Positions 22,723-34,000 of a stretch of DNA of 64,000 nt are shown here, one piece after another. Made by a program: the position numbers and the translations under genes. Under the pieces are notes generated by a model. The model was not told where the DNA came from and searched no databases. It was given only the letters and a program-made list of their open reading frames with translations. The DNA is taken from positions 80,299,178-80,363,177 of the forward strand of contig CM061241.1 of assembly GCA_030848705.1 (NCBI GenBank), written 5' to 3'. This DNA comes from Heracleum sosnowskyi (taxonomy: Eukaryota; Streptophyta; Magnoliopsida; Apiales; Apiaceae). Each line of letters opens with the position of its first letter. The first letter of the stretch is position 1.

Positions 22723-22873
22723 TTTTTTTATCATTAATATAATATAAGAGGGGTAATTTAGTAATTTAACATTGAATAAATTGTCTCACTAAACCCCTAG
22801 TTGCTCTATTATATATATAATAGATAAGCAAATTTTTTTTTAACCCAGATGAGTTGAGCATGCTGGGTCCGCC

Positions 22874-23031
22874 TATAGTTAAGTCTAAAGTCCAGCATTC
22901 CTGGTGCCTGCCTGTTCAAATGAATTTGACATAAACTTGAGAATAATTGTGACCTTCGCAAGCCAGCTGAGTAAGCCGTGAACCTCAATGGACATGCATG
23001 GTCCGGGAATCTGTAACATATCAAGAGACTA
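22874..23031 (+). repeat. Direct duplicate of 24827-24985 (part B)
   Basis: TATAGTTAAGTCTAAAGTCC through CATATCAAGAGACTA matches 24827-24985 with about six differences over 158 bases. The second copy is the 3' flank of the beta-galactosidase gene, and similarity stops just short of its stop codon. This copy lies upstream of the LEA_2 gene. Confidence 0.88.
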
Positions 23032-23463
23032 ACAAGCTCATATCAGAATTTATCAGACGCCATTGCAACCGCCATAACAAACTCATGAGTCTACCTTCTG
23101 GAAGAATGATAGCACAGATGTGAATATTAAAAGAAATTAGACAGCCAACTGAGACTAATAATATGAAGACAAATCTTGTGTCACAAAGTATAATATAAAC
23201 AACATAGATATTGCCGCGTGTAGGTGATGAAAACGTTTATAAACTAAAGTCTCAATAGCACTTTCCACATTTTCCATTATCTTTTTGACAATCTCACCTT
23301 CACCCTACGTCTCATTTCAAATTATTCCACACAATTTTCAGACCACTACATTTAATCTTCATCGCCGTGTTACCACCTCTAAGCAGACTCTACATTTCTT
23401 TAAATCTGTCACAGAGTATTCCTATATCCAACACTAACACTTTGCCATCACAATTTTTTTGTC
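23032..23463 (+). promoter_or_regulatory. Promoter and leader of the LEA_2 gene
   Basis: AT-rich, with a TATA-like AGTATAATATAAAC at about 23187 and CGTTTATAAACT at about 23234, followed by a pyrimidine-rich leader to the ATG at 23464. No start site can be fixed. The duplicated segment ending at 23031 limits the unique promoter to about 430 bp. Confidence 0.4.
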
Positions 23464-24144
23464 ATGGCAATTCATGACCAAGAAACGCCCCTTGCCCCGG
23501 AGGCTCATCGGATTGCAGTGAACGTAGACGACAACAACAACAGCCGTGTCTCTCCACCAACTAAAGATTCTACGAAGAAGCGGAGAAGATGCCTCAAATG
23601 TTGCGGTTGCACCACAGTGATTCTTGGAGTACTAGGGGTAACTATCTTAATACTAGCGTTAACAGTTTTTAAAGTTAAAGGTCCGAAAGTAAAGTTAAAT
23701 TACGTGACCATCAAAGGATTAGAGAGTGCTACTGCATTTAATCTTGTGCCAAATACAAACTTAACGATCGAAATTGAGTTGTCGATCAAGAATCCAAATG
23801 CAGCTGCTTTTAAGTTCAAGAATGTCACAACAGGTATTTATTATGACAATGTTCTCATAGGGGAGGCTTACAATCCTAACGGAAAGGCAAAGGCTAACAA
23901 AACATTTCGGGTGAAGGTCACCATCGATGTAATGCTTCAAACATTGTTAAGGATACCTCGATTTTTGGGTGATCTTGCAGCCAGAGAATTGCCAGTGAAC
24001 ACCCGGAACAACATCAGGGGAAAGGTGGAGATAATAAAGATTATTAAAAAGAAAGTCGGGGTGAAAGTAAATTGTTCATTGACGGTGAATTTATCAGGCC
24101 AAGATTATAAAGATCTCGACTGCAAACGATCTGTCTCACTTTAA
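23464..24144 (+). CDS. LEA_2 / NDR1-HIN1-like (NHL) membrane protein
   Basis: A 226-residue single-exon ORF with a clear ATG. Residues 1-50 are hydrophilic and end in a basic, Cys-rich stretch (KKRRRCLKCCGC), a typical cytosolic anchor. Residues about 53-74 (TTVILGVLGVTILILALTVF) form one membrane helix. Residues about 80-220 form a LEA_2 beta-sandwich, with the conserved IKNPNAAAFKFKN segment and FRVKVTIDVMLQ. It ends with a conserved Cys (DLDCKRSVSL). The family includes plasma-membrane proteins tied to defence and stress; the exact role here is unknown. It resembles Arabidopsis At3g54200 as I recall it. Length is normal and no breaks are seen. It converges on the beta-galactosidase gene. 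Confidence 0.9.
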   Translation: MAIHDQETPLAPEAHRIAVNVDDNNNSRVSPPTKDSTKKRRRCLKCCGCTTVILGVLGVTILILALTVFKVKGPKVKLNYVTIKGLESATAFNLVPNTNLTIEIELSIKNPNAAAFKFKNVTTGIYYDNVLIGEAYNPNGKAKANKTFRVKVTIDVMLQTLLRIPRFLGDLAARELPVNTRNNIRGKVEIIKIIKKKVGVKVNCSLTVNLSGQDYKDLDCKRSVSL

Positions 24145-25021
24145 GCATTCATATTTTTATTTTTTGAACACGAAGAATCCTCTATTCAGGGTCAGGGAGC
24201 AGTAGTGAATTGCCATGATCTTCTACATATTTAGATATATGAATACTTCTGATATCATTTGTATCCCGATGATATGTGTGATCATAAATTTCGTATTACA
24301 AATACAATTGTTTTGCTCATTGTTGTCATCTTTAGGGTTTCGATCAATGTTGGTTAAAACTGTATCAAGAATGTACTTCGTAGTTTTTTGAGAATATCAT
24401 CTTAAATTGGTAATTATAGTTAAGGAAATACAATGGTTGCTTTGAAGTTAGAAGTGGGCTAAGGTCTATTCACAAACCTACCTAGGAATAGAACACTACA
24501 AAGGTATCTATACAGAAAGCCTAAAAAAACTTCTGACATATTTAACTTTAATGGACCTGTTTGGATAAGCCTCTGCCTACTTATCCAAACAATATGCAAG
24601 GCAAAGGAATCCAAAACATTTTTCTCCAAGAATTGTCCCAAATTACGTAGCACGACGCATGATATTTTTTAATTTGTAAATGCATATGTATACACAACAT
24701 TTTACAACATTTTTAAAATAAATACATTCCCTTTATTATTGTAAACTTAAAATTATCCTGAGAAGTTTTATATCAAATTGTCAATGTAATAAATTGAAAT
24801 TATACTCAGTAAACGGATTGTAGATGTATAGTTAAGTCTAAAGTCCAGCATTCCTAGTGCCTGCCTGTTCAAATGAATTTGACATAAACTCGAGAATAAT
24901 TGTGACCTTCGCAAGCCAGCTGAGTAAGGCCGTGAACCTCAATGGACATGTATGGTCCGGGAATCTGGAACATATCGAGAGACTACAGAAAAGCACGGTT
25001 GTTCACATGCCACGAGTTCTT
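24145..25021. other. Intergenic region between convergent LEA_2 and beta-galactosidase genes
   Basis: Holds the 3' ends of both transcripts. 24716-24985 is the second copy of the duplicated segment (parts A and B, contiguous here). 24145-24715 shows no gene or repeat I can support. Confidence 0.6.
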
Positions 25022-28000
25022 TTAGAGCTGCAATTTGTACAAGTCATTCGCAGAAGTGGCTGAAGTTATTGGACAGAACCTGATGGAGAACGAGTATGGC
25101 ACGGCCGGAACCAAATACTTTTCGTGGCAACTTCGTGACCAACTATCATCTCCTCCCAAACCCATATGCTTGTGATCAAGATGAACCTGCATAACAGCAA
25201 ATAAATTATGTCAATCATCAATGTATAACCATTAATCATTAATTCATTACCTTACCAAAAAAATGCATAAAAAAACTTAATGTTCCTCCAAAGACCTGAT
25301 CACATAGCTTGAGTTTTTACAATGTGTGTCACTTTCTTGTAAGATGTGACAATCTGAAAACTTAATAGCAGACTAAACTCAAAGAAACCTAAAGCCAATT
25401 CCAACGGAATGATATTGGGCATGTCGGAGAAGTGACTTTAACGAGAATGTGACTTTCTGAGTGAATGATCCAAAAATCAGCAATCTACCCTTAACCATCC
25501 AAAAAAAATCCAATGTTCAATGTGAGGGTGTTGGACAAATGGTTATAACAAATTTTCTTTATGATTATATTTTACATTTAACTATGAATGAAAGCACAAT
25601 GTAGTTTCTTAAGCACTCTAATTTATATATATCTTCTAATGATTGTTCACATCACACAGAATCTTTAAAAATCATAGAAAATTATATATTCAATCCGTTC
25701 TCCCGTTCCACGGTCAAACACTAGTACAAACATTATATGTTATGGGATGTTGCTTGTTTTTGGATGACATTTACAGAATTATAAATCATTTAATAAAATT
25801 AATGGAGAGAATATACCTCAACATGATCTCCTTTAACAAGTTCTTCATTGTGTGTTGCCCGGTCAAGCTCTTCTGTGGTGTAGTAACTTGCATTCATTTG
25901 CATAGGCGGAGACCCATCATATATGCTCGTGTAGAGTCCACACCCTTCTTTGTTCAGAAATGTTGCCCACCTCACGTCCGCCCTACCTGAACATTCTCCG
26001 GGAACAATGTATGGGACATGCATATCATCAACATTCATTCCATATACTCCAACATGGGCAGCTGATTTTCGGTCTGGATAACATTCAAATGGCCCCTTTC
26101 CATACCATTTGACAAGGTTTATAGATTTATCCAAGTGAAATTCAACTCCCACACGCGGCAATGGTGGAAGATTAGGACTTGGAGTCACGTTACATTTCAT
26201 AACAATATCTCCAGTACCATGGATGAAGTATGTCACATTAATTTTGAAAAGAACGTTTGAATCTTTTGACTGGGAGACAGAATTTTTCTCAAGTCTCACT
26301 ACACCAAGATAAACAACTGCTACTTCCAGAAGACTATCTGTTTTATTCCCAATGGTACAACTTTCAGTCAGAAAGCATACAGCATCAAGATTAGCAGCTT
26401 TCCACCTTGACAAGTAACTATCTGACTCTCCTCCTTTGTCATTATCTATCGGTGCTCGCCAAAAGCAGGGGAGTATCCCTTTCTGCATAACTTGAGTTCC
26501 CTCAACCTACCAGTCATGACATTTTTGGTGAGATTTTATAGAAAGAGAAATACTTGAAAACGCTATTTTATGCTTAAGTGGTACAAGTTCACGAGTATGA
26601 CCCTAAAGCTTCATAATTTTAAATTTTTTATCAAAAAATAACTTGCAAAACGAAGTACCCCTGGCTGCTGCCTTTATTTTCAGTTAATGCAAAAGACAAT
26701 GGCTAATATAATGAAACCCATAAATCAATTACCGTCCAACCATCAATGGCGCCAGTGCCCTTGTTGAATTTTATCTCCCACAATTTATGGTTGCTTACTT
26801 TTATTGCATCTTCTGTGATTTCAGTAGAGAAAGTGGCATCTTTTACTTTGATAACCTACAATCCAAGATTGACACAAGAACCAATATTGACACAAGAAGT
26901 TGTTGCACTAAAATCAAAATAAATAATTGAGGATATAGAAATACTTCTGAACATGCAACTTGAATATAGAAATACTGCTTACATGAGGTATAGATTCATT
27001 CTGAACGGGTAGCTGAATTTGTGAAGATAAAATGACATGACCAGATTCAGCCCACCGTGTAGAGCGCAGAAGCTTTGCTGTTATCGTCATAAAGGTTTCA
27101 GTAGCAGATGACGAAGACCAAAGCTGATACCAGACACCCGAGTCCCACTTTATTTCGAAGCTCTTTTGTGGTTCTATTGTTGGTACAGAGAGGATACCAG
27201 ATCCAATTTCACATCCATCACCATAAAGGGTCCAGTCAAACTCTAATTCTTGTGTTGTATCAAAAAAGTGGGTGTTGGTGATCTACAAGGTAAAAATATA
27301 AAAATATTAAAGACAATTTATTCCAAGAGACATGAAATGTATAGGAAATATGATGATACCTTAATTATGCCTTCTTTGAATGAGACCTTGATTGGTTGGT
27401 AACAATACTTGACCTCTAAAACAACAATCAACTTCAATATCTTGTACAAATTATGCCGTCTTTAAATGACTGTATTAATTCATCTTCTTGTATAAAACTT
27501 GGAATAACAAGATGTATAAATTACTTACCGTGTACTGCAGGATGAATAGAACGATCTGGCCACACTATACCATTAAGGCAAAAGTTCAAATCATTAGGGG
27601 TATCACCAAAATCACCTCCATACGCCCAATGCTTGGTGCCATCAGAACCTTCCTTCAATAATCCCTGCATAAAAAGCAAACACTTAAAACTTTATAGTGA
27701 CAGTGAAACATCAAAATTGATAGACAAGGAAGCTTCTAGGAGTTGGGGAATATAGTGTACATCTGAGGAGAAAGGTTGTGCAATATATTAGTAAAACTTT
27801 CATAAGCTTATAAAGATACTAAGGTTCAAGATAATAACAAAGTACTGCTTCACAATTTATCTTCATTTAGGGGTTGATTAGTGTTGAATATACAGATAGC
27901 TACAGTTCTGAACTATAATTGAGATATACTTGTGGCAACCGGAGTTTAAACTTCACTTATCTGGTTCTCAATTTGTTGCTTGATACACAAGTGCTGCGGC

Positions 28001-31000
28001 AGTTCACGAGGCTTCGTATTAATTCTTTTTTTCCGATCTAGGGGGTTGTTAGAGTTAAAGAAATATAAACCAACATGTCTCTCTTGAGACAAGATGAAGA
28101 AACTTTGTTACTATTATGTTAACAGTGCATCAGACGGAAATTTAGTATCACAAACAGGAATGTGCCCATAATAATGACCATTGGACAGATGAGAGATTTG
28201 TTAACTAAAAACCTGATCAACCCAATCCCAGATAAAGCCTCCCTGGAGACCAAAAGTGGTATCAATCGCCTCCCAGTATTCATCAAGACTTCCATTGCTG
28301 TTTCCCATTGCATGTGAATACCTGTCAGCGCATTGAAACATTTTCAGATAATTAAATTGCATGTCTAAGAATAAACAGAGGTGCAAAATCAGAGAAAAGG
28401 ATAACACACTCGCATAATATCACAGGTCGTGTTTCCGTAGGATCTTGGGCTATCTTTACTATGTCCCATACACGCATGTACATGGGACACACCACATCTG
28501 TAGCAGTCGTCCTAGATCCACCACCTTCATAGTGTAATGGCCTTGATGGATCCTTACCACGTATCCATCCTGCAAGGAACAATTTATAAACAAGACTGAA
28601 TTCATTTCTTATTACAAAAAATGGTCTTAGAAGCAGTTTTCAGTAATTTGAATAATAACTTTAAAATTTAGATGCTTTCAAAGATAAATGGTAGCTCTGA
28701 CTACTTTCCAAAAGTAAGTATCATGGTGAAATGTATTAAGCTGGAAATGTAAAATTACTACTGAGTATCCGCAGCAGATTTCTGGACACAATGAATCTGG
28801 GCATTCCATGTGGATAAGTTAAAGAAAAAATGCGTGCAGATATTATAGTTAGAGCAGCAAGTATGGTAGTATAATATGTGGCCAGAAAATTTAGTTTCTG
28901 CTATTTTGGTCCTATAATTTCGCTATAAAAACATGAAATTACATAAATAAGCTTTGAGGATTCTATTTTTCTTACTCGTATTCAATGCAATAAGTAAAAG
29001 ATGAAAGCAGTGCCTTCTGTATTCAAAGCAAATGCATATACAGAATACTAATTGAAACCAGTGACTGAAGATTGGAGATACGTATTGAACTTTGACCCTA
29101 CTACATATGAGTCGGTTCACATAGGATGATTTTGCATGTATACAATCACACAGCTTCAGGTCATATTGGAATAGTGAGATCCTCATGTATTGCTAGTTTA
29201 GAGTGAAGAAACGGGCTGGTTTCTCTTTTGTAAACATTTATAAAATTTAATGTTTAGTTGCAAGAGCAGATTAAGTACCACTTAACAATTTTTGTTAAAT
29301 CAAGTCAAAAATATGCTCCATGATATTAAATGACAGTTACCAGCAAGTGCATCATGATTGGGACCATATTTTGCCTCATTCCCCAAGGACCATAAAATAA
29401 TGCATGCATGATTTTTGTCCCTCTCAACCATGCCAATGACACGATCCAACATAGCTGAAGCCCATACTGGTTCCTTAGTGGGATGCTTGAAATGCCCAGT
29501 ATAATCAAAACCATGTGTCTCAATGTTGGCTTCATCAATCATGTACATTCCAAACAGATCGCACAATTCATACCACCGTGGATGTTGTGGATAATGGCTG
29601 TTTCTTACAGCATTTATATTATTTTGCTTCATTAAAACCAAATCCTGAAATAAAAAAATAAATGAAATTTGGATGTTAGAACCATGATTGCCAACTAGCA
29701 TTCTTACAGATGCATGGGAAGATATAGCTGATAAGAAGTACTTATGGAATCACCTTAATCATGCAGGACTCCAAGTTCGTTTTTCCAAGACGTGGATGGT
29801 GTTCGTGCCTGTTTACCCCTCTTATGACAACGGGTTGCCCATTAACAAGAAGTTGCTTTGGGGCTTTTGAGATCATGCGTATACCTACTTGTGATGATTC
29901 ACAATCAATAATTTGGCCTGATGCATCTTTGAGGGTGACAACAAGGGTATACAAATTCGGCTGTGAAGCAAAAAATATGAAAGAAATGTTAGATGAGCTC
30001 ATCATGCATAGATATATCAAAATATCCGACCATACCGGTCATATCACATAACAAAAAGTTAGAACAGTTTGTAATACAAACATCAAAACTTCAGTTGTTT
30101 GTCCCAAAACATCGAAATACAAAAGTGCAAAGAAACAAAATCCAGACCATACTATTGTACAGGTAAAATCATATATGAGTTACATCCCTTACACTTAATA
30201 TATATATTACAGGATATAATTAACCAACTCACAAAAGTGAGGGTATTGGATAGAGGTCCCAACAAATAATATGATACTAGTAATAGTACCACTTCCAACA
30301 CTTCTCGTCATGTAAATAGCATATGTATGAACTATGAAGTGCATATAGAATATCAGTATTAAAGTGCATCATGTGGTGATAGTATTTGAAGCAAACCTGA
30401 AAAAATTATTGAGGAGACTGGAATACCATCTATATATCGAGTTATTGAAAAGATTGAAAACTTTAAAGAGAGGCTGACCTACCTATTATGTTAATATTAC
30501 ACACAAACACAGAAACAATTAAAGATAAAGGAGAACTGAAGCTCAAAATTGGTCTTCGCATGCCAGTAGTATGTAATATAAACAGTAGTATGCTAGCTTC
30601 CAGGGCATTATCATGAGTAGCTTTTATAAAAAGGTGAAAATGCTTACGTGCTCTGCTGTCCAAAGCTTGGGCAATTTAAGTTTTCCTGCAAGCATGTATC
30701 CATGGAAACCCAGCATCCCCTCAGGTGGTGGAGAAAATTTCAAATGACATACATCAGCCGAAAGTAGATCGACCTGCCCATTACTGATAGGCAAGCTTCC
30801 AGTGTCATATACTGCAGCTTCAATAGTGAAGTTTTTGAGAAAATCTCCTTTGGATGCTTCTTTCGAGTTATCGATTACAACTTCAAGCTGGATTATACAC
30901 ATGTAAAATTACTCATTTGATTATCACAAGACGCTGCTAGTTAGGACTTCTAATGGGCGTGTCACCAGATATAAGAGAACAGCAGATTTATTAACTCAAA

Positions 31001-34000
31001 TATCTTTTCCACATGCAAAGGTATTTTCATATAGTAAATAATATTAAAGTACATAATATGGCTTAAGAACAAATTATGATACAAAAATTTAATAAAATAT
31101 GAAAACACGCAAGTTGTGACTAGTCCTTTGCAGATATGATCCACCGACTTGTACAAATGCTATCAACAACTCTGACTCCTCACGAGAATGGATAATGGAA
31201 AGAAAATCAAAAGAGAAAAGTTCTACATGTCTAAAATGTCCGAATACTTCAGAAAGAGAAGACCTTGATTAATCATAACTAGCTTTAAACCCGTGCAATG
31301 CACGGGATGATTTATAAATAATATTTATGAGTTTGTTTATATTATGTTAACTTACTATCTTTAATTTTATTTTAGGAAAAATTACAAAATAATGTTTGCA
31401 AATGATGCTTTATAAACATTATTTATAAAAAAATTCATATTTGATTAATTTTGTTTTTAATTAATTTTTATAAAAATTACAAAATAATGTCTACAAATCT
31501 CCTTAAGTTGATGATTCTTATTGTTATCAACATTAACCTTTGTTATTTTAGTTGTTATTGTATTTTTTGCATGAAATTTCATATTTTCTAATTTTAAAAT
31601 TATTGAATTTTATATTATTTATATTTTTTCTCTCAATAACTTAATCATACTATATATTATTAATTTCTACTTTTTTCAAGATAAATTGTAAAATAGTATC
31701 CACAAACCCTATTCACAATTTTTGCAATTTGGAGTACAATTTAACAATATATTTAGTTTCTATTGAATATTATTTGAAGTATAATTATTAATAACATTTG
31801 TAAATGACGGATTTGCCCCTGACGACCAAACCATCTTAACCCTCTTATGCTAATTATATATAGGATATAATGATAGCCAAAAAATTGGTATTATATGAAG
31901 AGCAACAGGACTAAGTTTAGTGAGAAATCAATGACAGATTGGAAGCATTAGCCATGGCTATCAAATCTACCAGTCATACATATAATATAAAGAGAACTGT
32001 TTATACTGGAGATAAAGTCATACATATAATATAAAGAGAACTTTATACTGGAGATAAACTACTACATTAGCCTTCGTGAGGTGAAAACATTTATGATTGA
32101 AATTCGCAAGATAGTTTGAATACAACCTAGTGTAGATACAGTACCACAAAAATCTGTACTAGGTTAATAATTGATAACAAAATCACTGAAATATGGGGGA
32201 AATGAGCAATTATTATAAGTGCTGGGGTATAGCAGAGTAGATTAATTTCCAATTTATCAGATATTCTTTGAAGAGAAAAGTGTGAGTTCGGTATTTTAAG
32301 TATTAAACATTAAGAAGAAAAATATGATATTTAGCTAAAAAAAGAAGAAAAATATGATAAAAATGACAAATTTCCTTGCTAATTTGAGACGTACCTGTAA
32401 ATCGGCAGAAGAGAAGTCTTTCTCCAAGTTCGATTTAAAGAAATAGTCCATGATGAATACCTGCACATAAATTTTCTTACCGAATTATGTAAGTTATATA
32501 CCACATATTATGAATTTTCTTCTGGATGTAATATCAAAAATCAATAATTACAATGGTGTTGTTTGTCACAGTTTCCAAGTTCCCAAATTCTACTTCTACG
32601 GCCAAAAACTTTGTATAGTGTCTGTCACACCGGTAATACTTGAACATAAGTGTTAAGTGATGTTCACCATTTAAGTTGAGGCAATAGCTTTTAGTGCCAG
32701 ATTTAACTGATTACTCACACAACACATACAAAAACCGTCTATTTGATAAAATAAACTATAAACTAAATTTTTTCGAAAAATTCCATCTAATATTAATTTT
32801 GTAGACGTGTAATTTTAAAAATCACACAAGTAGATAATTCCATAATGAGAAGATATAACATCCATACAAGCATTAGTTTTTTGAGAGAGTAAACTCAGGC
32901 TTTTCAAGACAAATATTAATATAATGATTAAAAATGACCCTATGCTCGAACTTCACGGTCTCAAGCTTTTCTAAGACAGTCACTATATTTTAGAAAGACT
33001 GTTGTCTACCAAGATCAAGAATTATCTATATTGTAAAGAAGTATATAAACACTTTTAACATTAGCCTTTGTTTGTTAATAATATGCACAGCAAAAGTACA
33101 AAAAAGTAATATCACAATCATAACAGTTTTAGCACATATTTAGTACGGATTACTAGAGCTGAAAACGTATACATGCAAATTTATTCACTGGCACCTGCTT
33201 TTATTTTATTCTGAATCAAAACGGAAAATCGGCACGGACGTTAAATACAAACCTGTGGTTTAGACAGAAGCAGCACGTCACGGTGAATACCAGATAACCA
33301 CCAGTGGTCTTGATCTTCAAGATAAGAGCCATCACTCCATCTATAGACTTGGACAGCTAGTACATTCTGCTTCTGAGAACCACATGGATGACATAAATCG
33401 GTAATTTCAAACTCTGCAGGTAGTCTGCTGTCCTGACTGGTATATATATAAAAGTAAGTTAATATGTGTATAATTTTATCGGTCAAAATTAGCTTCATCG
33501 TTATACATTCCTTGCTAAACTACAAAGATAAGCTCTTAAAGGGTTTTAAGATAATAAGATATTCAATGATCATACAAGTCTCTCAAGCAATAATACCTAG
33601 TCTCCACAAACCCTAAATCTTAAAAAGATATTTTTTTTGATCTAAAGAGTCCTTCCCCATCTTTTCTTTCATCAAACATTATCATAGATCATAAATGTCT
33701 AAAGTTTTCTAAAGTGTTTATCCTGATAACATATGACTTACATGAATGCTTTGCAACCTAAAGTCTTAAACAAAATACAAGTCTTTTACTGTGCCATTCT
33801 TTGAAACATAAACACATCTTAACAAGAGGTGTGTAGCAATTATCACAGCGTTTATTTTATAAGCAATAATTATAAACCTGTATCCAATAGCAACACCATT
33901 AAACCATGCATGGAAGGCAGAATCAACAGCCTCGAAGTGCAAAAATATCCTTCGACCTGTTAAACAAGCACATTACATAACAAAGCTGGCTTCAAGTAAC

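Larger units (their letters stand above)
19719..22824 (-). mobile_element. Non-autonomous Helitron, minus orientation, 3.1 kb
   Basis: On the minus strand it starts TCTATTATATATATAATAGA (22824), then GCAACTAGGGGTTTAGTGAG, and ends in hairpin CCCGTGC-CTC-GCACGGG, TAATAAAG, CTAG (19722-19719). It is flanked by A (19718) and T (22825), the standard A/T target. It contains two and a half copies of a ~255-bp direct repeat (from about 19790 and 20050), the second Helitron (20289-21254) and a tRNA-like block at 22648-22722. No Rep/helicase is coded. Confidence 0.78.
19240..22873. mobile_element. DNA transposon of unknown class with GGCGGACCCAG termini, containing two nested Helitrons
   Basis: It interrupts a segment that is contiguous at 24716-24985, so its limits are defined by comparison. 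Near-terminal inverted repeats are GGCGGACCCAG (19250) and CTGGGTCCGCC (ends 22873). The flanks share TATAG (19235-19239 and 22874-22878), a likely 5-bp target duplication. Without the Helitrons the element is only about 0.5 kb, with no coding capacity, so it is non-autonomous. Confidence 0.65.
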
